Source of the DNA: Planctomycetota bacterium
GTDB lineage: Bacteria > Planctomycetota > Phycisphaerae > WQYP01
Length of the DNA stretch: 9,298 nucleotides
Direction: 5' to 3'
Assembly: GCA_021852225.1 (NCBI GenBank)
Contig: JAJZOA010000179.1
Coordinates: 1 to 9,298 of the forward strand
How positions within the stretch are numbered: position 1 is the stretch's first letter; every line of letters starts with the position of its first letter. Both the position numbers and the translations under genes were made by a program. The notes beneath the pieces were generated by a model, which was not told where the DNA came from, ran no database searches, and worked only from the letters and a program-made list of their open reading frames with translations. Shown here in pieces: positions 1 through 6,851 of this stretch.

Positions 1-1
1 T

Positions 2-85
2 TTGGCTCTCCGTGCGCTGCGGCTGAGCCAAGATGGCCGCTGGGATAACTTCCTGCTCCATCGGAAACTTAGACCTGCGGCATAA
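2..85 (+). CDS. Possible C-terminal end of an upstream gene (partial)
   Basis: One plus frame is open from the window edge to a TAA at 83-85 and would encode 27 residues ending in RWDNFLLHRKLRPAA. Codon choice looks gene-like (CTG/CTC leucines, a mix of charged and hydrophobic residues), and the stop lies 4 nt before the stop codon of the convergent metallophosphoesterase, which is a natural gene end. The fragment is too short to assign to a family. An inverted repeat (TTGGCTC at 2-8, GAGCCAA at 25-31) falls inside it and is probably incidental. The upstream sequence would settle whether this is real. Confidence 0.35.
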   Translation: MALRALRLSQDGRWDNFLLHRKLRPAA

Positions 86-89
86 TGTG

Positions 90-1046
90 TCACGCACCCA
101 GGGTGAACAGACATACCTCCGGCGGGCAGCGCAAGCGAATCGGAATCGTAGAGCCAATCCCGCGGCTTACATATAGAGTTTGAACGCCCGCAACCGGATG
201 TGAAAAATGATAGGTGCCACCAATCCATTCCCGATGTTCCACCGGGACAAACAGTGGGCCGAATCCGGGTACCACCACCTGTCCGCCATGGGTATGGCCG
301 CTGAGCATCCAATGCCATGGATAATCGCGCAGAATCGTCAGTCCATCCGGATTGTGCTGAAGACAGATGCACGGTTCGCCCGGTATGACACCGGAAAATG
401 CGGCCGCCGGGTCGGCATTGCCGGTCCAGAGTTCATCCATGCCGACGATCCAAATTCTGCCATTGCCACGACGAATTGCCACATTGCGGTTGCAGAGCAA
501 ATTGACACCTTTGTCGCGCAAAAGCGTGCGAAGCCGCTTGTGAATCGCGCGGTGGCTGGAGCGCTTCCCCACATGCCGCCAGGAATATTCATGATAATCA
601 TGGTTACCGAAACAGGCCTGCACGCCATCAGGCGCGGACAGCAGTGGCAGCAATTCAGCGAGGGCGGTCAGTCCGGCGGGAAGGTAATCCATCAGATCCC
701 CGGTGATTAAAATAAGATCGGGTCTGTTCTCCATGGCGGCGTTTAGAACACGCTTCAGGTAACTTTGACGCGTGGCACCGGCGTGCAGGTCGGTCAGGTG
801 CAGAATTTTATACCCTTCCAATTCGCGTGGAAGGCGGCCGAGTGGCATGGCTCGTTTTTCTAGTGTCCAGCGGTAGGGTGCAATCAGCCTCGGCCATAGC
901 ATTGCGGTAAGGCCAATATGTCCAAGGCGTTTGATCCAAGGTCCGATTATGTCGTGGCTGAAAATAAAGCGCTCAAAAGGGCGGTTGCGCAAAGCGTGCC
1001 GGGTATCAAACTGTGGCGTGTAGCGTTTTCGGTGGCGACGCATCAT
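90..1046 (-). CDS. Calcineurin-like metallophosphoesterase (YaeI-like)
   Basis: Predicted dinuclear-metal phosphoesterase of the calcineurin-like superfamily, 318 residues from the ATG at 1046. The metal-binding blocks appear in the usual order: DLH (86-88), GD (116-117), GNHD (147-150), a histidine in HNPD (231), and GHTH (250-253) followed by GGQ. The C-terminal GIGSTIPIRLRCPPE stretch is typical of the YaeI/YkuE-like subgroup, members of which act as phosphodiesterases, some on membrane lipid head groups. The substrate here is unknown. The N-terminus is very basic (MMRRHRKR) and has no convincing signal peptide or twin-arginine signal. The reading frame extends to a TTG at 1082, but neither start has a Shine-Dalgarno site; I prefer the ATG because it is the stronger codon. 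The gene is divergent from the iron permease and ends 4 nt from a possible convergent ORF. The family is clear; specificity and exact start are not. Confidence 0.9.
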   Translation of the reverse strand: MMRRHRKRYTPQFDTRHALRNRPFERFIFSHDIIGPWIKRLGHIGLTAMLWPRLIAPYRWTLEKRAMPLGRLPRELEGYKILHLTDLHAGATRQSYLKRVLNAAMENRPDLILITGDLMDYLPAGLTALAELLPLLSAPDGVQACFGNHDYHEYSWRHVGKRSSHRAIHKRLRTLLRDKGVNLLCNRNVAIRRGNGRIWIVGMDELWTGNADPAAAFSGVIPGEPCICLQHNPDGLTILRDYPWHWMLSGHTHGGQVVVPGFGPLFVPVEHREWIGGTYHFSHPVAGVQTLYVSRGIGSTIPIRLRCPPEVCLFTLGA

Positions 1047-1095
1047 AAAAAGAAGTTTGGCGTGGTGGCTGACGTTTGGCAATAGCGGTGGTCAA

Positions 1096-1124
1096 TTGAC
1101 ACTCAATCTCAACTAGCGTATAAA
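1096..1124 (+). promoter_or_regulatory. Sigma70-type promoter of the FTR1 permease gene
   Basis: A perfect TTGACA -35 hexamer (1096-1101) and a TATAAA -10 hexamer (1119-1124) are separated by exactly 17 bp. Transcription would start near 1130, giving a leader of about 40 nt before the ATG at 1169. The -35 box is overlapped by one Fur-like palindrome, and a second lies just downstream of the expected start, so the promoter looks built for tight repression. Promoter elements are seen directly; activity is inferred. Confidence 0.72.
1097..1111 (+). promoter_or_regulatory. Upstream Fur-box-like site over the -35 element
   Basis: TGACACTCAATCTCA is an imperfect 7-1-7 palindrome: 5 of 7 half-site positions match. 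It resembles the TGAnAAT-n-ATTnTCA core of Fur boxes. It covers most of the -35 hexamer. Its centre (1104) is 41 bp, close to four helical turns, from the centre of the stronger downstream site. Alone it would be weak evidence; its position and the downstream iron permease make it credible. Confidence 0.5.
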
Positions 1125-1135
1125 ATTAAGATTGT

Positions 1136-1154
1136 ATTGAGACTCATTCTCAAT
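1136..1154 (+). promoter_or_regulatory. Fur box (operator) upstream of the FTR1 gene
   Basis: ATTGAGACTCATTCTCAAT is a perfect 7-5-7 inverted repeat. Its core TGAGACTCATTCTCA (1138-1152) differs at one half-site position from a symmetric TGAGAAT-n-ATTCTCA Fur 7-1-7 motif. It sits just after the predicted transcription start and before the ribosome-binding site of an iron permease gene, where iron-loaded Fur would block transcription. The palindrome is visible; Fur as the binder is inferred from motif and context. Confidence 0.7.
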
Positions 1155-1168
1155 TATAGGAGATGCCC

Positions 1169-2212
1169 ATGCCGCAGTCAGACCTCCCAAACGTCACCTC
1201 CCTGTTACGCGTTACCACGCCTGGAGCAAACTTCAGATCTGTTTTATGGAAATCGATGCTTCTTTTACCTCTCCTGATTTTGCTCGGCATTTTGGTCTGG
1301 CAGGGAATTGTCGCCGCGGGCAATCCGCCAGATCCGAATTCCGCCGCCTCTGCTCATTTAAGTTCCGCCGCAGTTGTAGTAAACGCCGGAATCCTTGTAT
1401 TCCGCGAAGGCCTTGAGGCGATTCTGGTTCTGGCCGCCCTGACCGCATCTCTGGCCCGGACAGAAAAAAATTATTGGAAACCCGTCGCGCTGGGGTCTGG
1501 GCTTTCATTTCTGGCCACCGTCGCAACATATTTTATTGTGGTCGGAATTCTGGCCCGGCTGGATGCCAACAGCAGCCTGGGCGCATTGAATGTTCAGGCT
1601 GCCACCGGCCTGCTGGCCGTGCTGGTGCTGCTGGTGATAATGAACTGGTTTTTTCACAAAATATACTGGACAGGCTGGATAACGCATCACAACCGCCGCA
1701 AAAAAAACCTGACTCAAACGCATTCGCTTTCCAGCCCGGCGGTGTACTGGGGGCTGGTGACGGTTGGTTTCACAGCGGTTTACCGGGAAGGTTTTGAGGT
1801 GGTCATCATGTTGCAATCCTGGCGGCTGCAGGCTGGCGTGCATGTGGTGATGCTGGGCACGCTGATTGGTCTGGCCCTGACCGCCGTGGTGGCGGTGCTT
1901 ACCTTTGCCGTTCATTACCGGCTTCCGTATCGTCGTATGTTAATACTTACAGGCGTAATGCTTGGCGCGGTTCTGCTGGTGATGGTGGGGGAAAGTGTGC
2001 AGGAAATGCAGCAGGCCAACTGGATTGGCACGCACAATCTGCCTTGGGCGTTTCCGGACTGGGTTGGGACATGGTTCGCCACCTTCGCCAACTGGCAAGG
2101 GCTTTTAGCTCAGGTCGCGGCGGCGATTTTTGTGGCCGGCACGTACCTCGGCGCACAATATTTTCGCGTCTGGCGCCCGGCGCGCCTGGCGCGGCAGTCC
2201 CGTGGTGCATAG
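1169..2212 (+). CDS. FTR1-family iron permease (EfeU-like)
   Basis: Predicted inner-membrane iron permease of the FTR1/EfeU family, 347 residues. The two signature iron-binding motifs are present: REGLE (79-83) and REGFE (206-210), each within a hydrophobic helix. The later GESVQEMQ (about 264-271) matches the family's third conserved region. Hydrophobic segments occur near 28-48, 66-90, 105-130, 140-162, 185-215, 222-250, 255-270 and 305-330. The protein has roughly 75 residues, including one extra hydrophobic segment, before the first REGLE helix, which in EfeU lies near the N-terminus. The frame also has an ATG at 1163, but AGGAG at 1158-1162 abuts it; the ATG at 1169 has 6-nt spacing and is preferred. 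No EfeO, EfeB, cupredoxin or oxidase partner is adjacent, so it may work alone or with distant genes. Two Fur-like boxes precede it. Ferrous or ferric specificity cannot be read here. Confidence 0.9.
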   Translation: MPQSDLPNVTSLLRVTTPGANFRSVLWKSMLLLPLLILLGILVWQGIVAAGNPPDPNSAASAHLSSAAVVVNAGILVFREGLEAILVLAALTASLARTEKNYWKPVALGSGLSFLATVATYFIVVGILARLDANSSLGALNVQAATGLLAVLVLLVIMNWFFHKIYWTGWITHHNRRKKNLTQTHSLSSPAVYWGLVTVGFTAVYREGFEVVIMLQSWRLQAGVHVVMLGTLIGLALTAVVAVLTFAVHYRLPYRRMLILTGVMLGAVLLVMVGESVQEMQQANWIGTHNLPWAFPDWVGTWFATFANWQGLLAQVAAAIFVAGTYLGAQYFRVWRPARLARQSRGA

Positions 2213-2299
2213 GCCAGGGTAGCGGCGGTCCAGCCGCAGAAGAGTTTATTTCCCGCCACATGGCCTGGCCGTCAAAAAATGATGATGCGGTTGCACCGC
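2212..2299. other. Convergent intergenic region with nested inverted repeats
   Basis: GGCCAGG (2212-2218) and CCTGGCC (2264-2270) form a perfect 7-bp stem around a loop that holds its own hairpin, GCGGC (2222-2226) with GCCGC (2233-2237). A further hairpin, GCGGT/ACCGC (2287-2299), is followed on the minus strand by a run of six T about eight nt later, so it could be a weak terminator for ychF. No canonical terminator is visible for the iron permease on the plus strand. Confidence 0.3.
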
Positions 2300-2327
2300 C
2301 GCGCCGGCATGCAGGACAATCAGGCGT

Positions 2328-3422
2328 TTACGAATTAAACAGGAAATGCGCGATATCGCCATCCTGAAAGACATAATTCTTGCCTTCGGAGCGCATCTTG
2401 CCTGCGGCGCGAATGGCGGCCTCGGTCTTGTGGGTCAGCAGGTCGGTGATGTTGTAAATTTCCGCCCGAATGAATCCCTTTTCAAAATCGGTGTGAATCA
2501 CTCCGGCCGCCTGTGGCGCGGTCGCGCCGACCGGAATCGTCCAGGCGCGAATTTCTTTTGGTCCGGCGGTAAAGTAACTTTGCAGACCAAGCAGGCGGTA
2601 CGCTTCGTGTGCCACTGTATCCAGCGCTGGTTCAGTCATGCCTAAATCAGAAAGCATGACGGTGCGGTCATCCGGGGTAAGCTCGGCAAGTTCCGATTCC
2701 AGCTTGGCACAGACCGGAACCACCAGACTGCCTTCAGTGGATGCCCGTTTCCGCACCACTTCCACCAGCGGCCCTTTACCGTGCGGGTCGGACTCATCCA
2801 CATTGGCAATGTACAGGACCTTTTTGGCCGTCATCATTCCCAGGCCGGCGATCGCCTTGCGATCTTCAGGTTTCCAATGTGCGGCCTGCGAACGCAGCGG
2901 CTTGCCTTGCTTCAGCGCCTCGACCGAAGATTCCATGATAGCGGCCACTGCAATGGCGTCTTTATCTCCGGCGCGGGCGTTGCGCCGGGTTTTATCAAGG
3001 GATTTTTCCAGTGTTTCCAGGTCTGCCAGCATCAGTTCGGTATCAATGGTTTCAATATCGCGAAGCGGATCGACATGGCCTTCCACATGCAGAATATCGC
3101 CCCCTTCAAAACAGCGCACCACATGCAGTACAGCATCCACTTCCCGGATATGCGACAGAAATTTATTGCCCAGCCCCTCGCCAGTGCTCGCGCCGCGGAC
3201 AATGCCGGCAATGTCCACCACCCGCAATAAAGCGGGTACCAGTTTTTCCGTAGGCATGAATTGATTGATTTGGGCCAGGCGTTTATCCGGAACCGCCACC
3301 ACGCCGACATTGGGTTCTATGGTCGCAAAGGGGTAATTGGCCGCCAAGGCACCGGCATTGGTAAGTGCGTTAAACAATGTGGATTTGCCAACATTGGGTA
3401 AACCGACGATTCCAACTTCCAT
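2328..3422 (-). CDS. ychF: YchF/OLA1-family GTP/ATP-binding protein
   Basis: Universally conserved Obg-related P-loop NTPase YchF, 364 residues, which is the normal family length. The P-loop GLPNVGKS spans 7-14, the switch region [12 protein letters not shown] follows at 29-40, and the G3 motif DIAG is at 70-73, followed by the family-typical [14 protein letters not shown]. Where GTPases have NKxD, this protein has NVDE (206-209), the NxxE variant that explains ATP preference in YchF/OLA1. A coiled-coil arm occupies about 130-175. A TGS domain fills the last 80 or so residues ([22 protein letters not shown]). In E. coli YchF binds ribosomes and is linked to oxidative stress and leaderless-mRNA translation. 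The ATG is supported by AAGGA seven nt upstream on the minus strand. The usual neighbour pth is absent. Assignment is very secure. Confidence 0.97.
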   Translation of the reverse strand: MEVGIVGLPNVGKSTLFNALTNAGALAANYPFATIEPNVGVVAVPDKRLAQINQFMPTEKLVPALLRVVDIAGIVRGASTGEGLGNKFLSHIREVDAVLHVVRCFEGGDILHVEGHVDPLRDIETIDTELMLADLETLEKSLDKTRRNARAGDKDAIAVAAIMESSVEALKQGKPLRSQAAHWKPEDRKAIAGLGMMTAKKVLYIANVDESDPHGKGPLVEVVRKRASTEGSLVVPVCAKLESELAELTPDDRTVMLSDLGMTEPALDTVAHEAYRLLGLQSYFTAGPKEIRAWTIPVGATAPQAAGVIHTDFEKGFIRAEIYNITDLLTHKTEAAIRAAGKMRSEGKNYVFQDGDIAHFLFNS

Positions 3423-3486
3423 GAGGGGATCCTTTTGTTAATTCTGGTCCATCCGTCGGCCTAAACCGCACGCCGCTTTCAGACAC

Positions 3487-3678
3487 TTACCGGATGCTAA
3501 CGCCGTCCTTGCGGCAAACCGCAACCCTGGCGCCGCTCGGGCCAATGCCGGACGCAGAGTTATACCGTTTTTGTCCCGGTTTGGAAAAGATGGCGCGGCC
3601 AGGCGCGGGTAAATCGCTGATATTTCGTTGAACTGGCGTTGGGCGGATAGTGATTCGCCAGATCACGTCGCCGTTCAC
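3487..3678 (-). CDS. Doubtful 63-codon ORF between the LysR gene and ychF
   Basis: A GTG-initiated frame runs between the stop of the LysR-type gene and the ychF start, on the same strand. Its codons are not obviously unlike genes nearby, but the predicted peptide is rich in proline, arginine and serine, shows no membrane segment or motif I recognise, and lacks a separate Shine-Dalgarno site (GAGG overlaps the GTG). It could be a small gene or just an open frame in a 280-nt spacer that also carries the ychF promoter. Nothing else is visible in the spacer. Confidence 0.2.
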   Translation of the reverse strand: MNGDVIWRITIRPTPVQRNISDLPAPGRAIFSKPGQKRYNSASGIGPSGARVAVCRKDGVSIR

Positions 3679-3702
3679 CTCACAAAATTAAGCCGCGGCC
3701 AA

Positions 3703-4608
3703 TTACGATTTTGTCGCTCGGACCGGGCCAGCGGACGAGTGCAACAGAGCCAGGAAAGCCTTCAACGTCTGACTTATTTGGCGGTCGCGCCGCACCACGC
3801 GGTGCAGCGGCCGATGAAGCTTGCAATCGGTCAGTGGTATGGCCACCAGCGATCCGGCTTTTAATTCTGCTTCCACCGCCAACCGCGACATCACGGCCAC
3901 GCCATTGTTGGCCATCACCATCGCTTTGATTGCTTCCGGGCTGGCGAGTTCCATAATCGGTTCCAGCGAAAGGCCAACCGTCGTCGCCGCCCGCTCCAGT
4001 ACCGCGCGTGTGCCGGAACCTTTCTCGCGTAAAATCAGTGGAAAGCACAGGTATTGTTTCAGCGTGATATTCCGCTGCTGTGTAAGCGGATGACCGGCGG
4101 CTGAAACCGCAACCAGTTGATCGTAACGAAAAATAACGCCATCTAGCGCGGGATCCTCCACAAACCCTTCAGTTAACCCGATATCCAGGACGCCGTCGAT
4201 GATTTGTTGTTGAATGTCGGCGGTATTGGCAATCTGAACCTGCACGCGGATGCCGGGATATTTTGCGTTAAAGCGAGCCAGCAGCGGCGGCAGCAGATAT
4301 GTGCCGATTGTCAGGGAGCAACCGAGTGCCAGCGACCCGCGCTTTAATGATCGCACATCCTTCATAGCCTGCACGGCGCTGGCTTCCAGCGCCTGTATCC
4401 GGTCGGCGTAGCCAAAAAGAATTTCGCCGGCCGCGGTCAATTTTACGCCGCGCGGCAGTCTTTCCAGCAGTTCCACCCCAAGCCGTTTTTCCAGTTCTCG
4501 TACCTGCATCGAAAGGGCAGGTTGGCTGATCAGCATGTCCGCGGCGGCGGCGGTAAAACTTCCGCAACGCGTTACGGCATGAAAAATGGCCAGATGGTTT
4601 CGATTCAT
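3703..4608 (-). CDS. LysR-family regulator, CysL/YeiE/CbbR type
   Basis: Transcription factor of the LysR family, 301 residues from the ATG at 4608. The N-terminal winged HTH spans about 4-62, with recognition region GSFTAAAADMLISQPALSMQ (17-36). A linker helix follows to about residue 88, then a periplasmic-binding-protein-like effector domain. The GSLALGCSLTIGTYLLP start of that domain (91-107) and REKGSGTR (194-201) are characteristic of the subgroup containing CysL, YeiE and CbbR, which respond to sulfur or carbon metabolites; YeiE has been described as a sulfite-responsive regulator next to yeiH. A yeiH homologue lies 1 kb away on the opposite strand, so it is the natural candidate target. 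The frame continues to a GTG at 4638, but the ATG gives the usual family N-terminus (MNRNHLAIFHAV). Neither start has a clear ribosome-binding site. Family is sure; effector and targets are inferred. Confidence 0.9.
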   Translation of the reverse strand: MNRNHLAIFHAVTRCGSFTAAAADMLISQPALSMQVRELEKRLGVELLERLPRGVKLTAAGEILFGYADRIQALEASAVQAMKDVRSLKRGSLALGCSLTIGTYLLPPLLARFNAKYPGIRVQVQIANTADIQQQIIDGVLDIGLTEGFVEDPALDGVIFRYDQLVAVSAAGHPLTQQRNITLKQYLCFPLILREKGSGTRAVLERAATTVGLSLEPIMELASPEAIKAMVMANNGVAVMSRLAVEAELKAGSLVAIPLTDCKLHRPLHRVVRRDRQISQTLKAFLALLHSSAGPVRATKS

Positions 4609-4973
4609 GCGGTCATCATAACCGATTGCCCCAACCACGTGATAATGTCCGATCGATCAATCTATCCGGGGAATCGGCGATTCGCGGGGCATACCGCGGT
4701 TTTCCCTCGCGTGCTCCTGACCCAGATCTACCTGGTCTGGCATGTCAATGGTTAGGCTAAAACGGGTCGCTTCATTAACAGCCTAAGCCAGTCATTAGCA
4801 CCAGGACAGGACGCTACAACGCCCGCGACGGTGTCGGCAAAGCGCATTGGCAACTTCTGCATCGCGCCATCCGGCCGGTGCCATTTGCCCCAAGAGCGTC
4901 CCGGGTCGCCCCCTTTATGGTTTTGGCGTCCGGTTGATTCTTTTTCCTCCCAATTCAAACCAATTCAAACCGG
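4609..4973. other. Gene-poor stretch between the LysR and DUF6941 genes
   Basis: These 365 nt hold no gene I can support. A 68-codon minus frame (4752-4958) opens only from a TTG and encodes a mixed peptide (ending NDWLRLLMKRPVLA) without recognisable features. A strong purine-rich GGGAGGA occurs on the minus strand at about 4945-4951, but no start codon lies at suitable distance. Short palindromes occur near the LysR start: ACCGCGGT (4693-4700), and CCAGA/TCTGG arms (4722-4726, 4736-4740). These may be LysR autoregulatory sites but are unremarkable. The segment could hold the LysR promoter, an unrecognised RNA or a decayed gene. Confidence 0.3.
4950..4971. repeat. Tandem repeat of CCAATTCAAA (2.2 copies)
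   Basis: Two exact head-to-tail copies of the 10-bp unit CCAATTCAAA are followed by the first two bases of a third. The repeat lies directly after the stop codon of the DUF6941-like gene (TAG at 4974-4976 on the minus strand). A 10-bp period keeps both copies on one helix face, but with two copies it may simply be slippage. Confidence 0.6.
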
Positions 4974-5372
4974 CTATTTGGCGGTTGTCCGGTGAAGAGT
5001 CAGCGGTGCTTCGGTGATCAATATATCGTCCGCAAAAACCTGCACGCTGTATTTTCCCGAGTAATGAACATTCACCTGATTGAATACCGTCACGTGCTGC
5101 TGCGGAAGTGTGACGTTCGGCAGCAGCGGGGTTTCCGATTGAACGATGATAGTCTGGTGCGCGTCGACCAAACGAATGAGCATTCTGGCCGGCCGACGGA
5201 TTTCGGAGATGGCCGCATAAATGGATATTCGCGGCAACCGAACGGGAAAATCCGGCAGAAACAGGTTGTAAAAAAGACCAATCATGGAGAGATTGCCGAT
5301 TCTCTGTTCATGCACCACGGTATCGCAGATATTCAAAGCCAAAATGTCTATTGCCGGAAGTTCCTGAATCAT
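4974..5372 (-). CDS. DUF6941-like small protein
   Basis: A 132-residue protein without signal peptide or membrane helix. Its pattern matches my recollection of the DUF6941 family: an opening beta strand with CD (ILALNICDTVV, 10-20), then LSMIGLFYNLFLPDFPVRLPRISIYA (28-53), a middle strand pair with ARMLIRLVDAHQTII, and a closing GKYSVQVFADDILITEAPLTL (about 109-129) resembling an immunoglobulin-like edge. Such proteins occur widely in planctomycetes and other bacteria; I know of no assigned function. The ATG has AAGGA seven nt upstream on the minus strand, which supports this start. It lies on the same strand as the LysR gene, 365 nt upstream of it, and is divergent from yeiH across a 281-nt control region, so it may share regulation with yeiH. 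The family call is from pattern memory only. Confidence 0.7.
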   Translation of the reverse strand: MIQELPAIDILALNICDTVVHEQRIGNLSMIGLFYNLFLPDFPVRLPRISIYAAISEIRRPARMLIRLVDAHQTIIVQSETPLLPNVTLPQQHVTVFNQVNVHYSGKYSVQVFADDILITEAPLTLHRTTAK

Positions 5373-5490
5373 GAACAGTTCCTTGGTTCAAGCTTTTGGA
5401 TTGGAATTGACTATAGCTTTAAGTCCCAGTGAAGTCCATCGCCGATATCGAGGTATTCTGTTGCCATTTTGGACGGCGGCGGAAAGGCGC

Positions 5491-5548
5491 GTGATATAAT
5501 TTAAAGTTATTGATTATATATAAAGAATATCTTTGTGTTATTGATGAT
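5491..5548. promoter_or_regulatory. AT-rich control region between the DUF6941 and yeiH genes
   Basis: This AT-rich island lies in the divergent intergenic region. It contains a perfect TATAAT (5495-5500) without a well-spaced -35 box. A direct repeat, GTTATTGATTAT (5506-5517) and GTTATTGATGAT (5537-5548), has 11 of 12 bases identical with a 31-bp period. There is also a TTAT-N9-ATAA dyad (5507-5523) and an AAAGA-ATA-TCTTT palindrome (5522-5534). TTA/TAA dyads are usual for CbbR/CysL-type LysR regulators, so this is a plausible operator for the nearby LysR protein. Binding is inferred only. Confidence 0.4.
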
Positions 5549-5653
5549 GTTGTCCTATTCTTCAGTCGGCCGCAATTATGCCGCTGTCAAACAGGCTCGG
5601 CAATGTGCCCGTGGGGTACGGCGGTCCGACACCGTTAACTTGGAATAAGACAA

Positions 5654-6775
5654 ATGACTGAAGAATCGCCTTACCAACCTCCATTGAATACTGCGGCCTC
5701 GGCTGTTTCAGAAACCGTGATCGAACGTGTGGCCGAACCGCCGCATGTTTTACCGGACTGTGCTGCGGGTATCGGTGCGTTGCCCACTGGCCACGCCCTC
5801 GCGTGGTACGCCGTGGTTTATGGGGTTGCGGTTATTTTCTGCTTGTCTGGAATCATCTCTCCGCCTGTGGCACTGGCCCTGGGTATGGTGTTGGCCTTAA
5901 CTATCGATAATCCGTGCCGGAAGGCCAGTCATCGCATCGCCATGTATCTTCTGCAGATATGCGTTGTGTTGCTCGGATTTACCATGAATCTGCAGGCTGT
6001 GCTGGTCGCCGGCTTACATGGTGCGCTTTTTGCGGCCATCAGTATTGCCGTTACGCTTCTGGCAGGTCGCTGGCTGGGGCGTAAGCTTGGCATCGACCCG
6101 CAAACTTCACTGCTGATATCCACCGGCACAGCCATTTGCGGTGGGTCGGCCATAGCCGCAGTGGGTTCTGTCATAGATGCCGGCGAAAGTTCCATGACTC
6201 TGGCAATGGGAACGGTATTTCTCCTGAACGCGGCGGCATTATATTTGTTCCCGCTTCTGGGGCACGCCCTGCATTTATCCCAGACGCAGTTTGGCGTCTG
6301 GGCGGGAATAGCCATTCATGATATTTCATCGGTTGTGGCGGCTGCTAACAGTTATGGTCCGACCGCCCTTACCACGGCCACGGCGGTAAAGCTATCGCGA
6401 GCCTTGTGGATTGTGCCGCTATCGTTTGCTGTGGCTTGGCTGGCAGACCGGAAAGACCGCCGGCGCGTAGTGGAGAATCCGGGTTTGGAAAATACTCAGC
6501 CTGTCAGACCGCGTAAGAAACAAATTCCGTGGTTCATCGGCCTGTTTCTGCTGGCGTGCATTGTCCGCAGTTTCGTTCCTGGCATGGATTCTATTGCGGC
6601 TTATATTTCCCGCCTAGGCGATCTGGGCCTGACTGTAACGCTGTTTCTTATTGGAACAGGACTGTCACGCAGAACGCTTGCATCGGTTGGAATAAAGCCT
6701 ATGGTTCAGGGCGTACTGCTCTGGATATTAATTGGGGGTGGTACATTGTTCGTAGTGAAGACCGGAATGTTTTAA
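5654..6775 (+). CDS. yeiH: YeiH-family putative sulfate/sulfite exporter
   Basis: Polytopic inner-membrane protein of the YeiH (UPF0324, putative sulfate exporter) family, 373 residues versus about 349 in E. coli YeiH. A hydrophilic 45-residue N-terminus precedes about ten hydrophobic segments (near 48-66, 68-84, 96-112, 114-137, 152-172, 181-204, 212-230, 249-263, 290-306, 322-336, 350-369). Family marks include GTAICGGSAIAA (158-169), GVWAGIAIHDISSVVAA (214-230), AVKLSRALWIVPLS (244-257) and the charged loop leading into KKQIPWFIGLFLLA (288-301). The family is proposed to export sulfite or sulfate, though direct transport data are limited. Only a weak GGA lies before the ATG (5642-5644). 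The gene is about 1 kb from a CysL/YeiE-like regulator, echoing the E. coli yeiE-yeiH arrangement, but here a DUF6941 gene separates the two. It ends at a strong hairpin terminator. Family secure, substrate inferred. Confidence 0.9.
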   Translation: MTEESPYQPPLNTAASAVSETVIERVAEPPHVLPDCAAGIGALPTGHALAWYAVVYGVAVIFCLSGIISPPVALALGMVLALTIDNPCRKASHRIAMYLLQICVVLLGFTMNLQAVLVAGLHGALFAAISIAVTLLAGRWLGRKLGIDPQTSLLISTGTAICGGSAIAAVGSVIDAGESSMTLAMGTVFLLNAAALYLFPLLGHALHLSQTQFGVWAGIAIHDISSVVAAANSYGPTALTTATAVKLSRALWIVPLSFAVAWLADRKDRRRVVENPGLENTQPVRPRKKQIPWFIGLFLLACIVRSFVPGMDSIAAYISRLGDLGLTVTLFLIGTGLSRRTLASVGIKPMVQGVLLWILIGGGTLFVVKTGMF

Positions 6776-6851
6776 TGGCAGCGCTAATCAAAGGCCGTAA
6801 CTTGACCTGTCCGGGAACAGACTAAGCGAAAAATAGCCAATGCCACCCCAT

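Noticed and set aside
207..710. Plus-strand 167-codon ORF
   Set aside because: It lies wholly inside the metallophosphoesterase gene, whose metal-binding motifs are unmistakable on the other strand; its own peptide shows no family feature.
2638..3264. Plus-strand 208-codon ORF rich in serine and arginine
   Set aside because: It is antisense to ychF, and the Ser/Arg/Thr bias is the usual shadow of a conserved gene on the opposite strand.
3691..3700. GCCGCGGC palindrome after the LysR stop as a terminator
   Set aside because: The 8-bp palindrome has no loop and the T-rich stretch after it is broken, so it would not form a normal terminator hairpin.
5544..5661. Two short leader ORFs before yeiH (5544-5648 with 34 codons; 5578-5661 with 27 codons, overlapping the yeiH start)
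   Set aside because: Neither has a Shine-Dalgarno site, a run of regulatory codons, or a clear attenuator after it; the overlap with the yeiH ATG may be chance.
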